NCBI RefSeq assembly: GCF_010501065.1
Contig: NZ_QVMM01000013.1
Coordinates: 1-64,000 of the forward strand
Source of the DNA: Dysgonomonas sp. 216
GTDB lineage: Bacteria; Bacteroidota; Bacteroidia; Bacteroidales; Dysgonomonadaceae
Reading direction: 5' to 3'
Length of the DNA: 64,000 bases
In this document: in pieces, positions 56,290 through 64,000 of the stretch
Position numbering within the stretch: position 1 is the stretch's first letter
Layout: each line of letters opens with the position of its first letter
Notes under the pieces: generated by a model
The model's input: the letters and a program-made list of their open reading frames with translations, nothing else
Databases searched by the model: none
What the model was told of the DNA's origin: nothing
Position numbers and translations under genes: made by a program

Positions 56290-58038
56290 ATGGGATATTT
56301 TTCGAATGAGAGGATTGCAAAGGTTCACGAACCGGCAAAGATAACATTAGCTAATACTCCGAATTTTGTGGAGTTTTTGTCGAAAGGCACAGCTTCGGGC
56401 GATAAAAATGGAAGATTGGCATTAGAGGTATTGCGAACAGATTTCACTGTTCCCGATGCTGGTGATGAGGATATTTTGGTGAAAAAACTGAGTAAGATTG
56501 AGATAAAAGGAGCCGACTCGACATTCAGTTTAAAGCTTACCGGAACTTTTCGTAATGGGAGGGTAAACGATACAACATTTCTGATAGTACGAAAGGGCGA
56601 TAAAATGACGGGTAGTAATATTGCTTTAACTCAGAACGAGGCTCTTAACATTACGGCGCAAAACATACGTGCGTGTTTGATGAAGAATAATTTTTTAAAG
56701 AACAACTTCGAAATAGATATTCCTGTTGCATTAACAAACGGACGTTTACCTTTGATTGGTAATAATGTAATAGAAATTAAATCGAAAGGGGTAGGACAGC
56801 AATACAATCTGTTTGTATTTTTCAATGCACTATTTATAAATGAAAAAGGAAAAATAGATGAAAATAAAGATGAAGTTTTGTTGGGAGAGTTAATTTCGAC
56901 AACCGGAGATACTATTGATGCAGGTGGTGGTGGATGCCAAATAGAATTGGATATATATACTAATACAGGATTGTTTCCGGGCGAGTCGGATAATCCGGTT
57001 TATTCAAACTTAGGACAATACGTAGGTTCGTTATCAAAATCTTATTTTGGCGAAAGGTTATGGTTCGATCCTAATCAGATGATGGCACGTAAGGTTTCGT
57101 ACTCTACCGATTTTTTAAGTAAACAGGGTTGGGTAGATGCGGGTACGGCTATCGATTACAGGTTTACGGCCAAAAGGATGGAGCGGCTCAATAACGAGGT
57201 TTTTTATTATTCGAACGTATTATATGTAATAAATGGCTACAATTATCCGATGATGGAGGATAATATAGAAGAATACATATTCGATATAAACAAGCGCAAT
57301 GCTATAAAGCCGTTAACTACACGCCCTGTAACTATGCATGTGAAAGGGCAGAAACAGTTCTTTAATTTTATACTTAAAGATGCCATACATTCGTTAAATA
57401 ATAATCCGCGAAAGTCTGTCATCGGGTTGCTTTATAAATTTAGAACACAGTCGGGGGCATTTATAATGCAGGAATACGGGCACTTGCAAACGCAGGAAAA
57501 ATTTAATATAGTAAACACCGTCGAAATGAACCTTGATGACCATATAAAGGCAGTATCTGAAAAGAAAGGGATGACTGTTGGGCAAGTAGAGGTTTTATTG
57601 TGCTGTAATGGTATAGAGGTTTCGGCTCCTGTTGTTTTCAAAATATTGCCGGAGAGGTTACATTCGGTAAATGATTTTGTATTTCTAAACAGGCTTGGAG
57701 GATGGGATAGCTTTAATTTTGGTGCAGGCATAACCACCGAATTTAAAGCATCGGTCGAAACAACGAGCCGTTCTGTGCTGCCTCAAAATCCACAAGGTAA
57801 TCATTTAGATAAAGTTGCTTATAAAACAGTATCGGAGCAGTTATCTGTTAAAACCGAAGCTATACCATTGGATGTAGCTGAATGGTTAAAAGAATTGAGT
57901 TCGTCTACAACGGTTTACGAATTATCTACGGGACGTTATATTATAGCTAATGATTTTACTATAAAATACGATTCAAAAAGCGATCTTTTTCAAGGCGAGA
58001 TGAAATTTAGTTATTCCGATGCATTTAATTTCAGATAA
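56290..58038 (+). CDS. Large phage-structural-like protein
   Basis: The 582-residue protein has no signal peptide. It looks like a multi-domain beta-rich virion protein, with a Gly-rich turn (DAGGGGCQIELDIYTN), a run of Phe/Tyr-rich strands, and a C-terminal FLNRLGGWDSFNFGAG. That last motif recurs in tail-tip or distal-tail proteins of Bacteroidetes phages as I know them. No enzyme motif is seen. No head, portal or terminase gene is near. Confidence 0.5.
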   Translation: MGYFSNERIAKVHEPAKITLANTPNFVEFLSKGTASGDKNGRLALEVLRTDFTVPDAGDEDILVKKLSKIEIKGADSTFSLKLTGTFRNGRVNDTTFLIVRKGDKMTGSNIALTQNEALNITAQNIRACLMKNNFLKNNFEIDIPVALTNGRLPLIGNNVIEIKSKGVGQQYNLFVFFNALFINEKGKIDENKDEVLLGELISTTGDTIDAGGGGCQIELDIYTNTGLFPGESDNPVYSNLGQYVGSLSKSYFGERLWFDPNQMMARKVSYSTDFLSKQGWVDAGTAIDYRFTAKRMERLNNEVFYYSNVLYVINGYNYPMMEDNIEEYIFDINKRNAIKPLTTRPVTMHVKGQKQFFNFILKDAIHSLNNNPRKSVIGLLYKFRTQSGAFIMQEYGHLQTQEKFNIVNTVEMNLDDHIKAVSEKKGMTVGQVEVLLCCNGIEVSAPVVFKILPERLHSVNDFVFLNRLGGWDSFNFGAGITTEFKASVETTSRSVLPQNPQGNHLDKVAYKTVSEQLSVKTEAIPLDVAEWLKELSSSTTVYELSTGRYIIANDFTIKYDSKSDLFQGEMKFSYSDAFNFR

Positions 58039-58345
58039 AAATATGGGCGTAAAATATTGAGTGTTAGCGTGTTGTGTATTTTTATTGAAAAAAGTTGTTT
58101 TTTTTGCTGAAAACGATGCAACATTTTCAAACAACTTGCATCTAATATATGTAAACACAAAACATATAACTATACTTGGATGTGGAAAAACTAATTTAGT
58201 TTTACATCTCTCTTAGTATGAACTTTACAGAACTGAAATTACACCCCTATATTTAAATATAGGGGTGTATTTTTTATGGAGGTTATAGCTTATGCTTGCT
58301 ATTGTTACGTTTGGCAGGCAGTGCTTTTCGCTCTCCGTTTTATTG
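58039..58345. other. Gene-free stretch with a 28-bp perfect palindrome
   Basis: Bases 58241-58268 form a perfect palindrome: ACACCCCTATATTT followed by its exact complement. It is followed by ATTTTTT (58269-58275). It may act as a terminator for the structural gene or for purU on the other strand, or as a protein-binding site. The rest holds nothing I can name. Confidence 0.55.
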
Positions 58346-59221
58346 TTACGAAAATAATATAGTTTTATTTTTATACACAAGTACGCGCCTGTTTATATGG
58401 CAATCGATGGCACGTGAAAGAACTATTTTCTCAAGATCCTGTCCTTTACGAACAAGGTCTTGCACAGTATCGCGATGCGTAATACGCGTTATATCCTGTT
58501 CGATAATAGGTCCGGCATCAAGTTCAGTGGTTACGTAATGGCTTGTGGCGCCAATAATTTTTACACCACGTTCGTATGCCGCATGATAAGGTTTTGCTCC
58601 GATGAACGCAGGTAAAAACGAGTGATGTATGTTAATAACTTTGTTAGGATAACGCTCTATAAACTTATCGGTAAGTATCTGCATATATCTTGCAAGTACA
58701 ATAAAATCAATCTCTTTTTCTTCCAGCAAATTCATTTGCAGGCTTTCCATTTCGTCTTTGTTATCCTTTGTAATCTTTATTACGTGGTACTCTATCCCGA
58801 ATTTATCGGCTACCCATCGTAAATCCTCGTGGTTACTTATAATTAAAGGAATCTCAACATTCCATTCTCCGGCTGTGTATCGAGCCAATATATCGAACAA
58901 ACAATGCGACATTTTTGAAACAAACAATGCCATTTTTGGCTTATAATCGTTAAAATATAAGCGGAATGTCATATCGTATTTTTTTGCATATAAGGTTTGG
59001 AAATACTCGCCAATTTTGTCCTTTGGTATCAGAAAATTTTCCAAATCCCACTCTATACGCATAAAGAAAGCATTTTCTTGTTTATCAACGTGTTGTTCCA
59101 GATTAATAATATTGCCGCCATTAACATGTATAAAATCGGTAATAGCAGACACTAAGCCCGGTTGGTCGGGCGAATATATTAATATAATTGCACGCGAATC
59201 GGCTTGCTGTTTTCCTTTCAT
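58346..59221 (-). CDS. purU: Formyltetrahydrofolate deformylase
   Basis: The 291-residue protein has an N-terminal ACT domain (about 10-90; IYSPDQPGLVSAITDFIHVNGGNI) and a C-terminal formyltransferase-like hydrolase. NIHHSFLPAFIGAKPY, GATSHYVTTELDAGPIIEQ and the catalytic Asn/His/Asp set are present. It releases formate from 10-formyl-THF and balances one-carbon units with FolD and MetF. It is an ordinary cellular gene lying between phage-like genes. Confidence 0.94.
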   Translation of the reverse strand: MKGKQQADSRAIILIYSPDQPGLVSAITDFIHVNGGNIINLEQHVDKQENAFFMRIEWDLENFLIPKDKIGEYFQTLYAKKYDMTFRLYFNDYKPKMALFVSKMSHCLFDILARYTAGEWNVEIPLIISNHEDLRWVADKFGIEYHVIKITKDNKDEMESLQMNLLEEKEIDFIVLARYMQILTDKFIERYPNKVINIHHSFLPAFIGAKPYHAAYERGVKIIGATSHYVTTELDAGPIIEQDITRITHRDTVQDLVRKGQDLEKIVLSRAIDCHINRRVLVYKNKTILFS

Positions 59222-59374
59222 AAGTAAACAAAAAGTTTTAATAGTTTAAAATTCGACAAACAAAGGTAACATATTTTTCAAATAAGATAAAAATATGTTA
59301 TTTCCGGTAAATTTGGTTTTGCTTTTTTAGATTTTATTATCTTTGAAAAGTAACTTTGTAAAAATTAGATGATT

Positions 59375-60103
59375 ATGAAAAAAACAACTTTTTTTATCTA
59401 TTTAGTAACCTGCGTCACATTAGTATTTACGACATTATCGTGTGACGATGACGACGATAAAGACAAGCCAAAAGGATTTGTCACATTTGGAGCTAATTAC
59501 AACATTGTTAACTGCCCTACAACTGTAACTATTTATCTTGATGGTAAAAAAATCGGAACATTAAGCGATCCCGTCGATAATATTTCCGATTGTGATCAGG
59601 AGGGGACTATTGCTAAAGAAATATCGGTTGGCGAACATTCGTATAAAGTAGAAATCAGATCGGAAAGCAATTGTCTTACAAAGGATTTAACAGGTAAGGT
59701 TGTAATATTCGAAGATGAATGCGAAAAAATATTTATAGATTATTCTCAAATATTTGATGACGTTTGTAATCAGGATGTTATAATTGATGAAAATGAATAC
59801 GAAGATGCTCCAAACGATCGGTTTGCTATTCATAATATGGAAATATCGGGCGATTGTCTGAAAATAAGGTTTAGTGCCAGTGGGTGTGATGGAAATAGTT
59901 GGGTTACAAAATTAATAGACTTGGGAAGCGTTGTTGAAACAAATCCTTGTCAGAGGACTTTGAGGCTTTCTCTTAAGAACAATGAGGCTTGTGAAGCGGT
60001 GATTACAAAAGCAATATCGTTTAATATTGAAGATTTGCAGATTGAGGGCGACGACAAAGTACTTCTTAATATCTCAGGTAAATCTATCCTTTACGAGTAT
60101 TAA
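59375..60103 (+). CDS. Lipoprotein with cysteine-rich exterior, function unknown
   Basis: The Met at 59375 is the natural start (59369 is also possible). A signal peptide with lipobox TLSC is followed by DDDDDKDKPKG. The first mature domain (about 35-125) has VTIYLDGKKIGTL and VGEHSYKVEI, a PEGA-like or Ig-like sheet. The second has CDGNSWVTKLIDLG. About ten cysteines suggest disulfides. A -7 element TATCTTTG lies at 59338-59345. Role unknown. Confidence 0.7.
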   Translation: MKKTTFFIYLVTCVTLVFTTLSCDDDDDKDKPKGFVTFGANYNIVNCPTTVTIYLDGKKIGTLSDPVDNISDCDQEGTIAKEISVGEHSYKVEIRSESNCLTKDLTGKVVIFEDECEKIFIDYSQIFDDVCNQDVIIDENEYEDAPNDRFAIHNMEISGDCLKIRFSASGCDGNSWVTKLIDLGSVVETNPCQRTLRLSLKNNEACEAVITKAISFNIEDLQIEGDDKVLLNISGKSILYEY

Positions 60104-60137
60104 AAAATAATCAGAAATAAGTAGTTATTCAAATTAG

Positions 60138-60173
60138 TCTAGTCCGGATATTTTCCGGGCTAGATTTTTTTTA
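60138..60173 (+). terminator. Terminator of the 244-residue lipoprotein gene
   Basis: TCTAGTCCGGA (60138-60148) and TCCGGGCTAGA (60154-60164) pair with one T-G, followed by eight T's. Confidence 0.85.
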
Positions 60174-60220
60174 TACACATCCGATAATCGTTTTATTTTT
60201 TTATCTATAAACAAAAAACT

Positions 60221-62263
60221 ATGGAAAAAAGTAAAACTTATCTCATTAAAATAGACGGGGTAGAACAAGCAATTAAAGATATTGAAATGCTTACCGACCG
60301 ATTAAAACAAACAAATAATCAGTTGGCTCAGTCGCCCATATCGCAGCATATATCGTCGCTGTTCTCCGGTGTTTCGAATATAGCTAAAACGTTCGATCCT
60401 CTTCTGGTAGATATGTCTGCTAATTTAAAAGAGATTGGCGAAACGATTAAGAACCTTGATGATATTAGAGAAAAGTATCAAAAGAAAGTTGAAGAAGATA
60501 AGAAAAAAGAAGAGAAAGAAAAGAAGGAGGCCGCAGATAAAGAAACAGCGCTGATAAAAAAAATTTCGGATAAACATATCGAAAAAGATTCGATAAAGAA
60601 GAAGACCGAAATAGATACTTTGGCGAAGCAGTATGGAAGTATAGTTAAACACACAAGTGAATCGAAAAAAGTTTATGACGAATATTTCAACTACCTTCTA
60701 GGTTTATATAAGGCGGATACTGAAGAGCACAAGGTATTAATAAACGAAAAAAAGAAATATGAGGAAGAATACAAAAAGATTAATGAAGATAGCAATAAGA
60801 AATTGCAAGAAGTAAAAGAAAGTCAGGCTGCAATATCGACTAAAGACAAGGACGGTAAGGACAATACTGTTGAAACAATGCTAAAAGAATTAAAATCGTT
60901 AGAGGGGGTAGGAGATATAGACAATAAATCGATTATCGATCTCGTAAAACTCAGGGAGGATGTAAAAGCCGAAGAAAAAATTTTGACCGAGCGCAAAACA
61001 CGTATCGATGAACTTGCAAAAACTATGCTTGATAAAAAAGTAGGAGGAACTTTCAATGGATATGTCAATATAAAAGAAACTATCAAAAACTATAAAGAAC
61101 TAAATAAACAGAGAGAAATAGATATTAAAGATGCTGAAAATAGAAAAAATGAGATAGAGAAATTATATAACCAACAACTTGAATCTGTAAAAAAAGACAG
61201 TGGTGCATATATTGCCATTGAAGAGGAGAAAAAGAAAAAATTATACGAAGTAGATTCGCAGATTATAGCAAACTCGCAAGCTATGAAAGACGAGGCGAAA
61301 GCCGTAGGCGATTCAATTGCCGAAAATATAACTAAAAAGCATGCCGAACTGGAGAATTATTATAGTATTGCAACAAAATCGTTAACCGATTTACTGGCAT
61401 ATCAGCTTGTTGGTTTAGAGGATGAAAAAAAAGCTGTTACAAAAGTACTGGAAGAAAAAGAGAAAGCACAAAAAGAACACCAGTCGAAAATCGAATCTCT
61501 GAAAAAAGAAGCGGCAACAGCCGATGGAGGACGGGCAATAGTGCTGCAAGAACAGTTGGCCCGCGAAATGGAAGCACAGGCTGCTTTACTAGCCCAAAAG
61601 AAAGATGCTGAAAAGGAAAAGGAACAGATTGAAAAACAAATTGAACGAAAGAAAAAGCAACAAGCAAAAATAGCTAAAGTGCAGGAAATAGCTAAAGCCA
61701 CAGCCGATCAGGCAGCAGCGATAATAAAAGCATGGAGTATGGGACCCGTGCTGGGACCTATAATGGCGGCTTTTACCTTAGCAGCCACAAGCATTCAGGT
61801 ACTTAAAATGAAGCGTGAGTGGGAAAAGTTGCAAGATGGCGGTTTGTTGCGTGGTAGACGTCATTCGCAGGGCGGTATGCGTATTGAGGGTACTAATATA
61901 GAGGTTGAGGGCGATGAGTTTGTTGTTAATCGTGTTTCTACCCGAAAAAATATGGGGCTTATCAAATATATTAATCAGAACCGTCGCGAGTTATCGCCAG
62001 CCGATATATATTCTTATTATAGCCGTTCGGGAGCCAACCCTCAGCCCCGAAGTATGCCCGTTTCTCCCGTGCAAAAAATATACGAAAATGGAGGGGCATT
62101 AACAAATCTTGATATTGTACGCGAAGGCATTAGTTCCACCTCTACCGAAGACCGTGTTTTGGAGGCCATTTCAAAAATAAACTTTCAGCCGGTAGTATCG
62201 GTTGTCGACATCATAGATGCTCAGGAATCGGTAACTAATATCAGGCAGATAGCTGGAGTTTAA
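60221..62263 (+). CDS. Tape-measure-like phage tail protein
   Basis: The 680-residue protein is mostly Lys/Glu-rich coiled coil (about 60-500). A hydrophobic Gly/Ala segment (about 503-525; SMGPVLGPIMAAFTLAATS) comes next. The C-terminal module LQDGGLLRGRRHSQGGM, then GTNIEVEGDEFVVNR, is a hallmark of Bacteroidetes phage tape-measure proteins. Its length is short for a long tail. It lies with no other tail gene immediately beside it, and the nearest relatives are 2.2-5 kb upstream, beyond purU. Confidence 0.7.
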   Translation: MEKSKTYLIKIDGVEQAIKDIEMLTDRLKQTNNQLAQSPISQHISSLFSGVSNIAKTFDPLLVDMSANLKEIGETIKNLDDIREKYQKKVEEDKKKEEKEKKEAADKETALIKKISDKHIEKDSIKKKTEIDTLAKQYGSIVKHTSESKKVYDEYFNYLLGLYKADTEEHKVLINEKKKYEEEYKKINEDSNKKLQEVKESQAAISTKDKDGKDNTVETMLKELKSLEGVGDIDNKSIIDLVKLREDVKAEEKILTERKTRIDELAKTMLDKKVGGTFNGYVNIKETIKNYKELNKQREIDIKDAENRKNEIEKLYNQQLESVKKDSGAYIAIEEEKKKKLYEVDSQIIANSQAMKDEAKAVGDSIAENITKKHAELENYYSIATKSLTDLLAYQLVGLEDEKKAVTKVLEEKEKAQKEHQSKIESLKKEAATADGGRAIVLQEQLAREMEAQAALLAQKKDAEKEKEQIEKQIERKKKQQAKIAKVQEIAKATADQAAAIIKAWSMGPVLGPIMAAFTLAATSIQVLKMKREWEKLQDGGLLRGRRHSQGGMRIEGTNIEVEGDEFVVNRVSTRKNMGLIKYINQNRRELSPADIYSYYSRSGANPQPRSMPVSPVQKIYENGGALTNLDIVREGISSTSTEDRVLEAISKINFQPVVSVVDIIDAQESVTNIRQIAGV

Positions 62264-62531
62264 AATAAAAGTCTGATAAAAAAGCAAGTTTCAGCCAAAT
62301 GAGGACAACCGACTGATAATGTGCGGGAAACGTTCTTTGTTTGGCTTTTCTTTTGGACGGCAAAAGCCACCGATAGACAAAGGTAAGACAAAGTTGGGTT
62401 ACCACATCATTACCAACGGCAAAAATGCAAATCGGCTATAAGTCACTAATTGTCTGCCTCTTGCGTTGCATCGCATAACCCCTTGTAACTCAAAGTAAAG
62501 TAATTTTGTAACCATTAAAACTTTGAGTAAG
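62264..62531 (+). promoter_or_regulatory. Junction region and integrase promoter
   Basis: TGGCTTTT (62342-62349) and AAAAGCCA (62362-62369) form an 8-bp stem, a possible terminator or recombinase arm site. ACTCAAAGT (62488-62496) and ACTTTGAGT (62520-62528) are perfect inverted repeats that bracket a -7 box TAATTTTG (62501-62508). They end 3 bases before the integrase ATG. The base composition changes in this stretch, so the boundary of the integrated element is probably here. No att repeat could be identified, because the other end is outside the window. Confidence 0.45.
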
Positions 62532-63764
62532 ATGCGTAGCACTTTTAAAATTTTATTCTATTTGAAGCGGCATGCTTCTAAACCAGACGGAACAGTTCCT
62601 GTAATGGGAAGAATCACGATTGACGGAACAATCAGCCAGTTCAGTTGTAAGGTGACTGTACCGCCTCACCTTTGGGACACCAAAGCAGGCAGGCTGACAG
62701 GTAAAACCACCTTAGCCGTAAAAACAAACCTCGCATTAGACAAAATCCGTGTGGATATTAACCGCCACTATCAGGAAGTAATGCAGGCGGACGGTTTTGT
62801 TACGGCTGACAAGGTAAAGAACGCCTATTTAGGCTTAGGAGTAAAGCAAGACACATTTCTAACCCTGTTCGCAAAACACAATCAGGAGTTTTCCCGAAAG
62901 GTAGGATATAACCGTGCGGAAGGCACATATTCAAAATATTGCACTCTGTATAAGCATATGGAGAACTATATCCGTTCTGAGTACAACAGGGAAGATATAT
63001 TCCTGAAAGAATTGAATCTGGCTTTTATCAATGGCTTTGAATATTACTTGCGAACAGTGCGAAAGTGTTCTACCAATACAATATGGTGTTATATGATTGG
63101 CATTAAACATATAGTAGCCATTGCACGTAATTCAGGGCAATTACCCTTTAATCCATTTGCAGGCTATCTGATAAGCCCCGAACCCAAAGACAGGGGATTC
63201 CTAAGCAAAGAGGAACTTAATTCTCTTGTCAATGCCAAGATGAAAAATGCCCAGTATGAACTGGTAAGGGATTTATTTGTGTTTTCTTGTTTTTGTGGGT
63301 TAAGTTACTCGGATGTGAAGAACCTAACTAAAGACAATCTTAAAACCTCGTTTGACGGTCATTTATGGATTATTACCCGCCGTCAGAAAACAAACACCGA
63401 TTCCAGTATCCGCCTATTGGAAGTTCCCAAACGGATAATAGAGAAGTACAAAGGTTACACAAGGGATAACAGAATTTTCCCTGTACCAAGTAATAGCAGT
63501 TGTAATAATATTCTGAAAAAGATAGGCAAGCAATGCGGGATTAAAACACGGCTCACCTACCATGTTGCTCGGCACACATTCGGCACTTTATTGACTATCT
63601 CACAGGGAGTTCCGATAGAAACGGTTAGCCGGATGATGGGGCATACCAATATCAAAACCACCCAAATTTACGCCAAGATAACGAAAGAGAAAATCTCGCA
63701 GGATATGGAAGCCCTTTCATATAAGTTAGCAGGATTGGAAAAACAAATTACGGAGAGAATATAG
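62532..63764 (+). CDS. Tyrosine recombinase (integrase), IntDOT-like branch
   Basis: The ATG at 62532 gives 410 residues. An arm-binding N-terminus (TFKILFYLKRHASKPDGTVPVMGRITIDG) and a SAM-like core-binding domain (about 105-200) precede the catalytic domain. His344, Arg347 (YHVARHTFGT), His371 (MMGHTNIKTT) and the nucleophile Tyr380 are present, and Lys286 is probable. The place of the first catalytic Arg is FCGLSYSDV, with Ser258 instead. A Ser at this place is known for IntDOT of conjugative transposons. Codon use differs from the host genes. It likely moves an element extending to the right. Confidence 0.92.
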   Translation: MRSTFKILFYLKRHASKPDGTVPVMGRITIDGTISQFSCKVTVPPHLWDTKAGRLTGKTTLAVKTNLALDKIRVDINRHYQEVMQADGFVTADKVKNAYLGLGVKQDTFLTLFAKHNQEFSRKVGYNRAEGTYSKYCTLYKHMENYIRSEYNREDIFLKELNLAFINGFEYYLRTVRKCSTNTIWCYMIGIKHIVAIARNSGQLPFNPFAGYLISPEPKDRGFLSKEELNSLVNAKMKNAQYELVRDLFVFSCFCGLSYSDVKNLTKDNLKTSFDGHLWIITRRQKTNTDSSIRLLEVPKRIIEKYKGYTRDNRIFPVPSNSSCNNILKKIGKQCGIKTRLTYHVARHTFGTLLTISQGVPIETVSRMMGHTNIKTTQIYAKITKEKISQDMEALSYKLAGLEKQITERI

Positions 63765-63767
63765 CAG

Positions 63768-63795
63768 AAAAACAGGGGTAATTCCCTGTTTTTTA
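63768..63795. terminator. Bidirectional terminator between integrase and GyrI-like gene
   Basis: AAAAACAGGG (63768-63777) and CCCTGTTTTT (63784-63793) form a perfect 10-bp stem with A- and T-runs on either side. Confidence 0.85.
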
Positions 63796-64000
63796 TTCTA
63801 TTGGAATACACATATAAACTTTGTACGATTGAGAAAAAGGCGTATTCTTTACAGTTTCATACATTTCATAAATATTTGCATTCCTGAATTTATATCCTTT
63901 CTCAATTAAAGTTAAGTACATAGTATTCCATGCTTTTTCAAACTCTATATCTGATAGTTCAAAATAACCTACCAAATATTTTCCTTTATCAATAAGCATT
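63793..64000 (-). CDS. GyrI-like effector-binding domain protein, 3' part
   Basis: The 68 visible residues (ELSDIEFEKAWNTMYLTLIEK, then YEMYETVKNTP, ending KVYMCIPIE) match the C-terminal half of the GyrI-like small-molecule-binding fold, with its final strand and the ...YxxxIPIx end. A Met lies at 63999, but 68 residues are too few for the domain. The gene most likely begins beyond the window. It may be a stand-alone binding protein or the tail of an AraC-type regulator carried by the integrated element. Confidence 0.6.
   Translation of the reverse strand, partial: MLIDKGKYLVGYFELSDIEFEKAWNTMYLTLIEKGYKFRNANIYEMYETVKNTPFSQSYKVYMCIPIE

Overview
The window is chromosomal DNA of a Bacteroidota bacterium, most likely order Bacteroidales and possibly close to Dysgonomonas (the genus is a guess). 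The evidence is the content: a PorX-type response regulator, gliding lipoprotein GldH, an M56/BlaI pair, a DUF5606 protein and many SPI/SPII-exported proteins. The promoters also fit, with the Bacteroidetes form TTTG-N18-20-TAnnTTTG before many genes. Host genes are AT-rich and favour TCG serine codons. The first 1.5 kb and the last 1.7 kb (from about 62.3 kb) do not, and look acquired.

Layout. 0-1.5 kb: an IS1595-family transposase and a 52-codon orphan gene with its own hairpins. 1.5-4.4 kb: a secreted protein and a GNAT / Crp-Fnr / Gdx-type SMR set. 4.7-7.3 kb: porX-tsaE and a lipoprotein. 7.5-14 kb: rimP-nusA-infB, then an OmpH/Skp chaperone behind a folded leader, and murI. 14-23.4 kb: epimerase, acetyltransferase, rnr, gpmA, metF, rseP, dxr and an M23 peptidase. 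23.5-29.3 kb: a complete MacAB/TolC-like efflux operon with two separate permeases. 29.3-35.4 kb: glmS, a choloylglycine-hydrolase-family enzyme, guaB and folD. 35.4-40.1 kb: a phenylalanine/tyrosine operon (pheA, aminotransferase, GNAT, DAHP synthase-chorismate mutase, tyrA). 40.4-50.7 kb: ABC exporter, MATE pump, hemH, a SecD-P1-like protein, manA, holB, ricT and gldH. 50.8-53.4 kb: DUF5606 and blaI-M56. 53.6-62.3 kb: lipoproteins, purU and a scattered set of phage-tail-like genes. 62.3-64 kb: a tyrosine recombinase at the edge of an integrated element that runs off the right end, and the 3' part of a GyrI-like gene.

The clearest regulatory system is upstream of pheA. A good promoter is followed by a 25-codon leader peptide in which 12 of 25 residues are Phe or Tyr, then a GACAGGATT antiterminator arm, then an 11-bp hairpin with seven T's that uses the complement of that arm. 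This is the design of ribosome-mediated attenuation, here set to control the whole aromatic operon. Other points of interest are the terminator-like hairpin at the very 5' end of the rimP-nusA-infB transcript, the folded leader of the ompH gene, paired BlaI operators over the blaI promoter, a duplicated TonB-plug-like tail on the M56 protein, a stand-alone SecD P1-like protein, and a tail-only phage-like gene set split across two strands around purU.
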